Shown here piece by piece: positions 19,741 through 29,545 of a stretch of 64,000 nt of DNA. The stretch's first letter is position 1; each line of letters starts with the position of its first letter. The DNA is from Siphonodentalium dalli (lineage: Eukaryota > Mollusca > Scaphopoda > Gadilida > Siphonodentaliidae), in the NCBI GenBank assembly GCA_032622095.1, contig CP136065.1:203680618-203744617 (forward strand), read 5' to 3'. The notes under the pieces are model-generated. The model ran no database searches and had not been told where the DNA came from. It saw only the letters and a program-made list of their open reading frames with translations. A program made the position numbers and the translations under genes.

Positions 19741-20470
19741 ATATTTTGAGAAAAAGTCAAAATTTTCTAAAGTTTACTGTTTTTTTTTACCACTAATGCT
19801 CATAAATATTGATGACCTTTAGTGTGCAAAACACATGGTTTCTAACATATCCCTGTGAAAAGTGACCATGAATTGACGACTGTCTCAAAGGCCCCAGGTG
19901 TGTGATGGGTTGTGGATTGATGGACATACATTTTGCAATTTTAATTTCCTGAGAGTGTATCTCAGACTATCTCAGTGCTTTATGTCTTGTTTGGGACTTA
20001 TGGAACACTATCAACAGATATGGTGGGTGTATCTATACATGTATAGAGGTTATCACCACATATGTTAGGGATATAGCTACTGTCTCCAAAAACCAGGCAT
20101 GCTCGGTGGATGTACTGGCTACCCCCAGACAATGGGATGTAGTTGTCACAATACAAGTACAGTACAGTACAGTATATATAATGGCGGTATTATTGGTAAA
20201 ATTCTTACAAAATGTTAGTGACATAAATTTCCTACCAAGTTTATAGCCAAATTTATGAAAATGTGCTACATGTCATGTATGTGAATAATAAAAAACATAC
20301 CAAGCATGAAATTTGATTTTTTTTTATCAACCTTAATGTATATTTCCAGTTTCCACTGTGTTGATCAAGTAATACTTTCCCCAGAACACGGGTTGGCATT
20401 TTATGTCACTTCGGTCAATGTAGTTCAATATTTCTGCAGCTGGATAAAAATATCGAAATAAAATTAAAAA
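19741..20470. other. Non-coding stretch
   Basis: No gene or clear element. Short (AGT)n-like (ACAAGTACAGTACAGTACAGTA) sequence lies near 20152. Confidence 0.35.
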
Positions 20471-20705
20471 CAAAAATTTCCCTACCTACCTACCCTAATT
20501 TTTTTGCTCCGTTACCGGAAACATACAATCTTTTTTCTTTGGCCTTACTGGAAACACTTCAAATGGTGTGGACATTTATTAATGTCCACATGTACAAGTA
20601 TCATTCTGTTTGCAGATGCCATGTTTATTATTTACCTGCTGGACACGCACGCGCATGCAAAAAATACTAGTAGCACGCGGGGGACACGAAAAAAATTAAT
20701 TTGAG

Positions 20706-20790
20706 TCGCACATTTTTTAGACTAGGTCGGGCGACCCCAAACACAGGTTTGGGGTCGGGCGACCCCAAACACAGGTTTTTTTTTTAGACC
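20706..20790 (+). repeat. Tandem duplication GGTCGGGCGACCCCAAACAC
   Basis: About 30 bp (GTCGGGCGACCCCAAACACAG plus TTTGGG) is present twice in tandem. GTCGGGCGAC is itself partly palindromic. Confidence 0.7.
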
Positions 20791-20816
20791 TTATAGCTAT
20801 TAAGTCGCTATTGCCA

Positions 20817-20950
20817 AGGTATGGGTTAAACATCTGCCGATCCTGATCGGCCTCTCGTTAAAAAAAAAGGATTTTAGCGTCCAAACTGAAAATAGCTAAT
20901 TCACTATTGTCAACTTACGCCAAGGTATGGGTTAAACATCTGCCGATGAG
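20817..20950 (-). repeat. CATCTGCCGA repeat, two direct copies
   Basis: GCCAAGGTATGGGTTAAACA-TCTGCCGAT occurs at about 20816-20845 and again at 20921-20950. In the opposite orientation the same sequence, extended by CGAGAGGCCGATC, lies at 43182-43243, and a diverged copy at 1388-1415. Confidence 0.65.
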
Positions 20951-21214
20951 TTAACAGTTGATTGTGATCGAGTCCTTGTTGAACAAACAATCTGGATGTG
21001 GATGGAATTTTGGTTAGCTATAAATTTTTGTTTTGTATTTCAGACAACGAGATTGATGAGGAAGTGTTTTATCTAATCGATGATAATGAGCTACTTAGAC
21101 TTGTTCCAAAAACGGGGCCTCGGCTAAAATTCATACGTAATCTGAATATACTTAAACAATCACAGGTATGTGCTGCATATTATACAAAGTAATAGTGTCC
21201 ATTTAATGGGATGA

Positions 21215-21296
21215 TACTCTTGGGCTCCAAATAAACATGCATGCACGTTTATTATTTTCTTGGGTAAATTCCCCCCTGCACAGTGCTTATTTGGGC
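21215..21296. mobile_element. Short MITE, copy 2 (right end damaged)
   Basis: This copy is nearly identical to 983-1060 over 78 bp, beginning TACTCTTGGGCTCCAAATAA. The right terminal repeat breaks off after TTATTTGGG. Confidence 0.75.
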
Positions 21297-21415
21297 CTGC
21301 ACGTTTATTAATTTTGAGGCTATGAAAATTGAATCAACACAAACTCAAGATTTCTATATGATTCCGACATCAAAATTTTGAGCTTACCGGTATAACTTTA
21401 TGCATGTACATGTAT

Positions 21416-22119
21416 CAGGGCCTGATCCAGGTTTTATATGGGGACACTGGTATATTTTCATTTGGGGACCTAGCACGATATGCCAGAGTCATATCCCGAA
21501 GGCCGGTGGCCTGAGATGGGGAGGGTCAAGGGGGGTGTCCCCCTCCAGGTTGTAGTGGGGGTACTGGGGTCCTCCACCGGGAAACTTTTGAAAATTCAAA
21601 GGGCTGAGAGTGATTCTGGAGCTATCTCATGCAAAATTCGCTTAGTTCTAAGCTCTATATATGGTGAGTTTTCCCAGATTAATTTATGAATTTCATCCAA
21701 CTACAGACCTAGCGATTTGAGAATATGATAGTCATGAGTATTCAGTAGTGGTCTCTGTTGCTTACTATGATAAGACCCACAAAAGACAACTCTAGTGTAA
21801 TATGTATGACACTCCTTGGCTGTGTAGATGGGGCAGTTAGCAGGGATCATATTTTCAGGTGGTGGTTTGGAAACTTTAGGAGACATAAACACTCTGGGGT
21901 GAATTTGGGAGGCCCTGATTCACCGCTTTCTTTATTGCCACTAAAATTACAACAAGTATTACATATAACTCTTTCAGTGAGTTATGAGATCAGCCCTAAA
22001 ATGATGAAAATTAAAAAACAAAATTATTTTTTTAATAGATTAAATGCTCAAATGGTCCCCAAACCCATGGTCCCCAAACCCGATATACCGGCGCCGAAAA
22101 CGGCCTGGATCAGGCCCTG
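21416..22119. mobile_element. Non-autonomous element with CAGGGCCTGATCCAGG TIRs
   Basis: CAGGGCCTGATCCAGGTTTT (21416-21435) faces ACGGCCTGGATCAGGCCCTG (22100-22119). GGTCCCCAAACCC at the right end mirrors GGGGAC at the left. The CAGGG start is typical of hAT, but the flanking 8 bp do not match, so the superfamily is uncertain. ORFs at 21480-21689 and 21758-22159 cross it without recognisable domains. Confidence 0.6.
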
Positions 22120-22533
22120 TCTGCACTCTTTGATATTTGCCGTGTGTTGCCACAGTTAGATTGGCGGTTAAGTGCTATGTGATAGAATTGTCAATGCGGG
22201 GAGGGGGCAGTCATTTGACTAAAATTTATGAGACTATGAAAGCACATTGGCTATGCCGTGGTAAATGGATGTAAGGCCTACCCACGGAAATGTGTTGCCA
22301 TGTCATTTTATTCCCAATTTCGAGGGCTGTTTAATAAAATATAAAGAACATGTATTTTAATTATTTACATTTCACAAAGTAAGCATTAATTATTCTCCGG
22401 TTATCTCCACCGTGTGCATTCCTGTCTACATTTGATCTGCAAATTATATTCACAGTTTTCCAATGACCTTGAACTTTCTCTCGCAAATTTTCATCAATTT
22501 ACGTGTATTACCTAACATAAGCTACGAAAGTAT

Positions 22534-23124
22534 TTGTTTAAACAGAGGATATTTTCAAGGTCAAAGAAGATACAATTCAAACGACAGATTGTTGCAGACA
22601 GCAAAGGAAACTATCTCCAGAGTCAGCAAAGGCATAGTTTTGACAATGAAAATATAATTTGGCATAATCAAGGTGGGAGATCGTTGGCGAAAGCGTACAA
22701 GTGGTTGAAGGAAAATATTGAGAAGTTGACTGCAGAAGAAGAAACATGCTGGTTCTACTTGTGGGTTGGAACATGTGATCTTACAAACAGAAATGGAAAG
22801 TATGTGTCCCTTACATCTGGAGATGACAGTGTCATAGACACAACCATGGACTGGATAGTGAAATCGACCCAAATAATTCTTGATGCTAACTGCAAAGTAA
22901 CTGTTCTTGAAACGCCACTTTATTCAATAGTTAGTCACAACAGACATAACAACCACCAAGACCCGTCAACATTTCAAGAGCAGGACAGTATACTCGAGCA
23001 ACAAGTGTTCGAATTAAACAGACGTGTTCGGGCCTTGAATCAAAAGTTAAATTCACACTCTCCAGCATTTACCTCTGATTTAAGTTTCAAAAAGAAGATA
23101 AAATTTTTACATTTATTGTTATAA
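22534..23124 (+). CDS. SGNH-hydrolase-like protein, retroelement-type
   Basis: A 196-codon frame (ATG 22534) contains 'IVADSKGNYL' (residues about 19-28), in the position of the SGNH block I motif (GxSN/DS). It continues 'ENIIWHNQGGRSLAKAYKWL' (block II-like Gly), then 'WFYLWVGTCDLTNRNGKYVS' (block III G-x-x-D/N), and later 'CKVTVLETPLYSIVSHNRHN'. The catalytic C-terminal D-x-x-H block is not in this frame, which ends with a low-complexity KKKIKFLHLLL. The family is common near reverse transcriptases and tyrosine-recombinase elements in invertebrates and in CR1-type ORF1s. No such partner lies next to it here. The start is uncertain: an overlapping frame begins at 22463. Confidence 0.5.
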   Translation: MFKQRIFSRSKKIQFKRQIVADSKGNYLQSQQRHSFDNENIIWHNQGGRSLAKAYKWLKENIEKLTAEEETCWFYLWVGTCDLTNRNGKYVSLTSGDDSVIDTTMDWIVKSTQIILDANCKVTVLETPLYSIVSHNRHNNHQDPSTFQEQDSILEQQVFELNRRVRALNQKLNSHSPAFTSDLSFKKKIKFLHLLL

Positions 23125-23392
23125 AATATAAATATAAAACCTAATAAATATTCACCATACTATCATGCTTGGGGAGGGGTATTAACAACTCTGAAAAAAT
23201 TACTCCCAGTCACATCCATGCAGATAAACATAATTTCATAAAACAAGAGCCACCATACAATTTAGTAATAATACATTTTTTCCCCAATAATTTTGACGTC
23301 ACCAGAAAGTTCTGTTGGCTGGAGGTAATGATGTTAGTCATATTACTGTTAGGTAAAGGGTTAAGCCTTTTCCAGTCAACACTGCCGAATTG
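23125..23392. other. Non-coding stretch
   Basis: No recognisable gene. The frame 23169-23489 runs into the palindrome array and is not credible. Confidence 0.35.
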
Positions 23393-23525
23393 GAGATATC
23401 TCTTATCGGCCGAGGAGATATCTCTTTATTCAGCAGTACTAATCTTGAGATATCTCCTCGTGGCTAAGAGATATCTCCTCGCGAATTAAGAGATATCTCT
23501 AAATCATGCCACTAAGAGATATCTC
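23393..23525. repeat. Array of six GAGATATCTC palindromes
   Basis: Exact GAGATATCTC occurs at 23393, 23415, 23447, 23468, 23490 and 23516, mostly followed by CTCG or TTA (for example GAGATATCTCCTCGCGAATT twice). A poly-G run follows at 23552-23572. Confidence 0.85.
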
Positions 23526-23551
23526 CTCGCGAATTTGCGACATTTTTTACA

Positions 23552-23572
23552 GGGGGGGGGGGGGGGGGGGGG
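23552..23572 (+). repeat. Poly-G run (21 nt)
   Basis: Homopolymer directly downstream of the palindrome array. Confidence 0.9.
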
Positions 23573-24001
23573 CTTGATTTAAAAACTTGGGGGATTTGTG
23601 GCATCTTTTGGACTCCACCTGTTGTCGGTCAGTGACTTCAGGATCCGAGCGAAGGTCCCAAGCTGGTTTTCCCACCACTCAAAACAAAGACATCAGACAG
23701 AACACGAGTAGACAAACATAGTCACATAAATGATAAAGTCTAAGACACAGATTGTAGGCAATTGATACAAAGAGACCTTACACACATGTAAGTAAATCTG
23801 GTATTGTGGGCAAGTGGTTAGTGGTGAGACACCATAATATGGTCTATAAGACCAAACTGGTGTCTCCTGTTAGACCTGTAGACAAAAGGGTAAAACTCAT
23901 TTCTACCCCAAGAACCCATAACAGATCTGTCAGGATCACAAGAGACAAAATAAGGTCCCCAAAGGCCATGGAAGACCCCTAATGGTGAGCCAATAGACCA
24001 T

Positions 24002-24486
24002 TAGTCGGTCTCAGAAACGCCCCTGAAACCCTGATTTTAGAACTTAAAATTTTTTTTTTTTTTTTAAATGGTACAAAGAATATCAATATTATTGCATAGT
24101 AAATTAAACTTATTGGGGAGAATCAAATATATTTTTAGGCATACAATCTGGGGAATAAGGGCTGAACCCCAAAATTGGGGTTCAGGCTGCTAAAACCCTA
24201 ATTTTGGTTCTTTTTACAAAACTTTCGCTGGAATATGATGAGCATTAATGTCTGCTTACTACATTTAAGTGAATTGAACTAACAAATATTATTTATTGGT
24301 GTGAAATTTGAGGAAAAGGGGCAGAAACCCGAAATTGGGGTTCAGGCCCCTAAAACCCTAACTTGGGCACCTTTTTTTTTAAATCAGCCGGCACCATGAA
24401 ATTCCTCATTGCAAAGTAACCTAGAAACCATTCTCAATATAAAGTGAACAACATTTCCCTACGGAGCGCGTTTCTGAGACCGACTA
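24002..24486. mobile_element. MITE with TAGTCGGTCTCAGAAACGC TIRs
   Basis: TAGTCGGTCTCAGAAACGC (24002-24020) and GCGTTTCTGAGACCGACTA (24468-24486) are perfect 19-bp inverted repeats. Inside are two direct copies of a block with (C)CCCAAAATTGGGGTTCAGG and CTAAAACCCTAA (about 24155-24200 and 24325-24370). The flanking sequence (AATGGAAGACCCCTAATG) also occurs on both sides at about 23966 and 24557, so the insertion site itself lies in a repeat. Confidence 0.7.
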
Positions 24487-24489
24487 CAT

Positions 24490-25690
24490 ATCATGACATC
24501 AGTTTTATTGATGAAGGAAAGACTGTGTAGAGAGATAATTTCACTGATCTCCAAAAGCAATGGAAGACCCCTAATGTTGAAGATGGATCAATTGATTGAT
24601 TGATTGATTGGAATTTAACGTTGTTTCAGCCACTTGGCCACATCACAAAGTCAGTTTTATTGGTGAAGGAAAGACTATGTAGAGAAATCATGCCACTGCA
24701 CGACAGAAGCCATCGACAGACAGCAGTACAAACTTGTGCAAGTTAATATCATTCATCACTTACATTGTCATTTTGCTTTGAGTTTAATCTGACAATAAGG
24801 GGGGCACTGGTGAGGGGGTATTTATAACTATAACATATGTTATTTCAGTAATTCACTGAGCCTGTGTTTAATTGTTGATGCTCCATTTACTTTCATATTA
24901 TATCCAGGCATTGCAGTCTATGTTCAGAAAAATCGGGGAGACTCGATATTGCTGTTAGATTTATCAGTGAATGTAATCATTGTAATTAGAAATGATTCTA
25001 CCCAGGAAAATAATACTACAACAATGATGGATGGCTGTGGCAGCTACCAGCATACCATGATATATGAAAGAATCCATCAATGTGAACATGAATATAATTA
25101 ATTAATTTTACTTCAACTCTAGACTGCTTATATTTGTCAGAAATACACATATTCAATGTTTAATTTCCTATTAAAATAAACTGACAATACAAACTAATTT
25201 TGTCAAACAACTACCAGAAGTATTGAAAATGCTCTGATTTCCTGGGACACACTAAAAGTTGAAGTCCGAGTCTGAGTCAGGGAAACGTTGTAGTCAGGGA
25301 TTTCAATTTTGTTTATTGTTGTCAAAGGATAAAATAATGTTGATTTTTTATTTGTGATGATGAGCTATATGCCAATTAAAAAAAATCAAATTAAAAATAT
25401 TTAATTTGTAAGTTATAATTCAACTTTTATAAACATTTTTCATTCTAAAACCCACAAAACATTGCAGTCAGCCGAGTTTAGAACGTGGGTTTAACACCTA
25501 TCAACACCTGAAGATGTCTTAAAAGGATGGGTTAAGCACTTTAAAGTACCCCTATCAACCACTCAGAGTTTGAGACACATCATTAGATGGACATAAACAA
25601 AGATCTCCCGCTCATTAAAGTTGGACAAGGCTCGCTCGTCAGCTACTTAGTGGATAAACTGCCTGTTAATGAAAGGAAAGATACCAGCTA
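24490..25690. other. Non-coding stretch with small duplications
   Basis: CAGTTTTATTGATGAAGGAAAGACT occurs near 24499 and again (with TTGGTGAAGG) near 24651. An (ATTG)n run lies at about 24592-24611. From about 25580 to 25690 the sequence may already belong to the LINE that follows, but no motif is clear. Confidence 0.4.
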
Positions 25691-26660
25691 GCTGAAAGAG
25701 GGAATCTTAACTGTATTCAAAAAAGGTGATCCACTCAGCCCGACAAACTACAGAGGAATAACAGTAACGTCAATCCTGCTGAGAACACTGGAGCATATAA
25801 TTAATAACCGACATCATAACACTCTTCAGAAAACTCAATCGAAACTACAGATCGGATTTACAAAATGGACCTAGTAACATCAATCCTGCTGAAAAAACTG
25901 GAGCATATAATTAATAACAGACATCATAACACTCTTCAGAAAACTCAATCGAAACTACAGATCGGATTTACAAAATGGACCTCCTCCAAAATGCGGCTCT
26001 CATGGTCTCCGAGTGCATCAGTGAGGCAAAAGCAGGCAATAAAACTCTGGTGTTAACCATGCTGGATGTGCAAAAGGCTTTTGATGTTGTTGACCACAGA
26101 ATCCATCTTCATAAACTATATATGGACGGCATCATGGGGAAGGACTGCTGCTGTTAAAGGAGTTATACACAGACCTGTAATCCAAAGAGGAAAAGGCAGC
26201 TGTCACAACCATTTCAAGATCTCGCAAGGAGCCAGGCAAGTGGGGATTTTTTCCACAAGCCATTATAAAAGGTTTTATAATCCTCTTCTCCTGCTGCTGG
26301 AACAGAAATTTGAAGGGGCATACATAGGAACTGTTAGTATCCCCCATGTTACATGCGCGGATGATATTGCCCTCCTGACTCATAATCCCCAGGAAATGCA
26401 AGAGATGGTCAACCGGGTGGATTGTTATGCAAAACAAGATAGATATAAGATCAGTCCCCTGAAGAGTAACACCTTAGTGTAAACGGAAAGTGGAACGAGC
26501 ATGCGGATATCTACAGAGAGACAATCAAACAACCACTTTCTATGGAACATCTTGGGATAACGAGATTGGCAAACAACTCTGTGGATGCTCAGGGGAAAAG
26601 TCAAACTATCTCACAGTACAACTTATTCACTGATAGGAGCTGGTATATCAAATCCAGTCG
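25690..26660 (+). pseudogene. LINE reverse transcriptase fragment
   Basis: This is the reverse transcriptase domain of a LINE. 'GDPLSPTNYRGITVTSILLR' (about 25729-25790) is the RT entry block. It is followed by 'TLVLTMLDVQKAFDVVDHRI' (about 26043-26105), the first catalytic Asp region. A frame change follows, then 'ISQGARQVGIFSTSHYKRFY' (about 26219-26280) and 'VTCADDIALLTHNPQEMQEM' (about 26347-26405), in which the YADD box reads CADD. The tail 'MEHLGITRLANNSVDAQGKS' (26542-26600) is the usual post-RT segment. A segment of about 107 bp is tandemly duplicated (25765-25871 and 25872-25978), adding an extra copy of the ITVTSILL block. It is interrupted at about 26640 by a MITE. Confidence 0.8.
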
Positions 26661-27031
26661 GAAGTCGGGATTTTTTTTACCCTGTGCCAATGCATTCTCT
26701 TATATATGCGAGTCGACCATAGGTCGCCTCGCATATATAATAAAATGCATTGGCCTAACAATTTTTTACAATTTTAATAATTTGTTCTTGTATTCTTTAA
26801 CAATTTTATAATTTCACACATACAGAGCCCCAGACAAACATGAGCAGACGACACTCTTCTAGGTGCTTCTATAATCTATATATGTGTGGGGCTCCCTGCA
26901 GGGTAATGGATGTTTTTTTTATTTTATGTCCTAAAAATTGTAAGAAACATTTATTTAAAAAACATGATAAAAAATTGTTAGGCCAATGCATTCTCTTATA
27001 TATGCGAGGCGACCTATGCATTGGCACAGGG
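26643..27031. mobile_element. Hairpin-module MITE, truncated copy
   Basis: It matches the interior-facing parts of the complete copy at 54391-54850 in opposite internal orientation: ATATCAAATCCAGTCGGAAG, hairpin module (26686-26754), the GAGCCCC...GGGGCTC stem (about 26824-26895), then a second, shortened module (26982-27025) and CACAGGGTAAAA. The outer GTGACCCGCC ends are missing. Frames across it (26840-27034) are not genes. Confidence 0.75.
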
Positions 27032-27060
27032 TAAAATATGCAGTTATGCAAATAGTAAAA

Positions 27061-27511
27061 TGCACACTGTGGACCATGTATATCATCCCAAGGTTAACAT
27101 TTGGATTTGCAAAGAGTTAACTCAAAGATGGCCACTGGCTGCCATGTTTTTCTACAGATTTCAGAAAAAATTGATGGCTCCCATATAGAAGTCACCATAT
27201 AAAGATCCATATAAAGTTTGGTGATGATCAGACGAGGGATGTGGTCTGTAGGGTGTGCCAAAGGAGATAGTCATACAAAGAGTGAATTTCAAGATAGCTG
27301 ACAGCGGCCATGTTTTTTATGGAAAGTCGCTAAAATTTGACAGCTCCCATCAAGAAGTGATCCTAAACGTGCCTGTAAATTTTCAAAACGTTTCTTCAAT
27401 AAATGCGGGCTGCAGGGTGTGCCGATGGATTCATATTTGAAATCCAAAATGCCTGCCCTCAGCCATGTTTTTTAACGAATTTCGGAAAAAAATCAATGGT
27501 TCCCATCTAGA
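27061..27511 (+). repeat. Dispersed repeat copy 2, left half
   Basis: Two internal direct copies of AAAGAT(G)GCCACTGGCTGCCATGTTTTT / ...GACAGCGGCCATGTTTTTTAT alternate with TTGGTGATGATCAGACGAGGG-type phrases. It is split by the hAT element at 27512 and continues at 28738. Confidence 0.65.
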
Positions 27512-27818
27512 CAGGGTTCGTACGGGTGCTTGAATATCTTGAAAGTGCTTGAATTTGATTTTGGGTTTTTCAAGCCCTTGAATTTTCCCTTAAACACCCT
27601 AAGGTGCTTGAAAGTGCTTGAATTTAGTCATCAAATGTTGTCTTATTGACACACGTTTGCCGTCTTCTACGCAGTATCAAGAAGCGTCGAAATTTTCAAG
27701 CGGCATCATATGATTGCCAGGTAGTCGGTTCGTTTCACTATTCGTGCTGGTATTCCGCGATTTACATTGGCTCATTCTAAAAATATAACAATGGCGGCGC
27801 CCATGCATTGAAATAACA

Positions 27819-28079
27819 ATGGGAAAGTGTGTGTTCAACACTGCGTTGTTATCGCACGAAACTTATTCTAGTTGGTTGCAACAAATGAACAACAATAGGA
27901 AGGCAATGTGCGTGCTTTGTTGCAAAGAAATAGATATTTCTGGGATGGGAGAATCAGCTTTGAAAAGTCATGTGAAGTCGACAAAACACGCTGCGAAAGT
28001 TCGACAGCTATCTGTCGTGACGGTGAATAACTTTTTTGCAAGGAATCAGAGAAGAACGAGTGCTCCATCGAACACATAA
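27819..28079 (+). CDS. BED-type zinc finger protein, remnant of hAT transposase
   Basis: This is an 86-codon intact frame inside the hAT5-like element. It contains W at residue 19, 'KAMCVLCCKEIDISGMGESA' and then 'LKSHVKSTKHAAKV' (residues about 29-62), a C-x2-C ... H-x4-5-H BED-type finger. This is the N-terminal DNA-binding domain of hAT transposases. A basic tail (RNQRRTSAPSNT) leads to a stop, and no RNase H-like catalytic domain follows. If expressed, the product could bind the element's ends without cutting. That is inference. Confidence 0.6.
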   Translation: MGKCVFNTALLSHETYSSWLQQMNNNRKAMCVLCCKEIDISGMGESALKSHVKSTKHAAKVRQLSVVTVNNFFARNQRRTSAPSNT

Positions 28080-28449
28080 AATACTATGTCACATGTAAAT
28101 ATCACACGACCAACATCATCCAGTTCAAATTCAAGTATATAGATCTACCTAGAAGCTGATTGAATAATATTCATATATGTATCATTGTACCGGTATGAAG
28201 AAACTATGGATAAGTTGGATAAGACTGACACATGTGTGCATCTATAAGACTATGAATAAAGACTTAGAAATTAATGTCTAAAAACTTGAGTGTTCATCTG
28301 ATAGAAGTTATATAATACAAGGTACAGGTATATTTCTTCTTCTCTTTACTTCATAAAGGTTATCAAGTTATCTACGGAAAATTCATCTGTTAGGATCATA
28401 TTTTCTTTCCGCTATTTATGACCCTCTCTTTAGTACATAAATATGAAAG

Positions 28450-28512
28450 TTCATTAATTGGATGGGTATACTAGTTATTAAAACTTACTAGTATACCCAT
28501 CCAATTAATGAA
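28450..28512. repeat. Perfect 26-bp hairpin
   Basis: TTCATTAATTGGATGGGTAT-ACTAGT (28450-28475) and its exact inverse (28487-28512) flank an 11-nt loop, within the hAT5-like element. Confidence 0.9.
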
Positions 28513-28737
28513 ATACAGGTAATAGTAGGGATTGTTTTATTATTTTATTCTTCATTCGAACAAAGCACAAGCCAATAAGCCATGCATCAGATCATTTTGT
28601 TGGGAGACTGGATACCCTTCCTTGTATTAAATGCAAATATTTCTATAATCGGTAGTCTGTGAGGCGCTTGAAAATATTTGAACAAGTGCTTGAAAAGTCC
28701 TTGAAAATTTGGTTTGAAATTCATAGTGGGAACCCTG

Positions 28738-28880
28738 CTAGAGGTCGCCCCGAAGATCCATATGAAGTTTGGTGATGATCTGATGAGAGATGCGGACTGT
28801 AGGGTGAGCCAAAGGAAATTGTTGATGGACGGACACATAGACAACCCACGGCAATAGCTCAAACAACAATTCAAGCTTTT
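28738..28880 (+). repeat. Dispersed repeat copy 2, right half
   Basis: This continues 27061-27511: GAAGATCCATATGAAGTTTG, GGTGATGATCTGATGAGAGA, then GGACGGACACATAG and CGGCAATAGCTCAAAC, the phrase that also ends the copy at 47933-48477. Confidence 0.65.
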
Positions 28881-29006
28881 GAAAGAAACATGCTTTGTGA
28901 TATTTAGTACACTTTCACAAATTCACACAGGATTCAATAAGTAGTAGTAATATTATTTATTTGTACAATATATAGACATTTGGTAACAATAATGATATTT
29001 TGTTCA

Positions 29007-29150
29007 GGGTTTGTACACCATTTTGAGAAAAAATATCAAGGACTTTTCCATGACCGTTCCAAAACTTTGACCCCCCCCCCCCATTTCCGAAATATTTCAC
29101 GGACTTTCAGATAATAAATTCCAAGACTTTTCCATGACCTGGGTTTAAAA
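29007..29150. repeat. hAT-like end relic (CAGGGTTTGTACACC)
   Basis: CAGGGTTTGTACACCATTTT shares the terminal CAGGGTTyGTAC with the element at 27512. It is followed by repeats of AAGGACTTTTCCATGACC and a C14 run (about 29070). No right end was found. Confidence 0.45.
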
Positions 29151-29212
29151 GCTTTACATATAGTAATAGCAACAGCTTTCACTAATAAGACCAATTTTAT
29201 TCGACCATTTAG

Positions 29213-29545
29213 TTGAAAATTATTTTAAAAGCTTGTGCTGGTCTATACAAGATTGGGAAATTTGTTAATGAATCTGGCATAAACATGGACAAATCTATTA
29301 GACTGTATAAAGCAGCTATAGTTCCCATTCTACTTTATAGATACCCATCATGGTGTACCGTTAAAGAGGGTGTGATCCAGGAGCTTCTGAATGTTCAAAG
29401 ATCTGCCCTACTAAACACAACTGGGGCTATTCATTCATCCAGTACAGAGGCAATGGAAGTTTTATGTAGCACACCACCATTACTCCTCAAAATGAAGGAG
29501 ATGAACTGTTTAGAGTACCTCAGGCTCAAATCAACTTTCTATTTG
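29213..29545 (+). pseudogene. LINE reverse transcriptase C-terminal fragment
   Basis: The frame reads 'LYKIGKFVNESGINMDKSIR', then 'LYKAAIVPILLYRYPSW' and '...QELLNVQRSALLNTTG'. This is the post-RT region of LINEs (LY+xxIxPILLYGxxxW). It ends around 29545, where the minus-strand PHD-finger sequence begins. No other domain of the element is present. Confidence 0.65.

Larger units (their letters stand above)
27512..28737 (+). mobile_element. hAT5-like element with 5-bp TSD CTAGA
   Basis: The left end CAGGGTTCGTACGGGTGCTT and right end (ATAGTGG)GAACCCTG are flanked by CTAGA on both sides (27507-27511, 28738-28742). The host repeat is continuous across the joint (CCCATCTAGA/GGTCGCCCC). A CAGGGTT terminus with a 5-bp duplication fits the hAT5 group. 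Inside both ends GTGCTTGAA(A/T) motifs are repeated many times (27537-27620 and 28670-28705). Only the BED-finger start of a transposase remains (27819-28079), so it is internally deleted. Confidence 0.8.
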
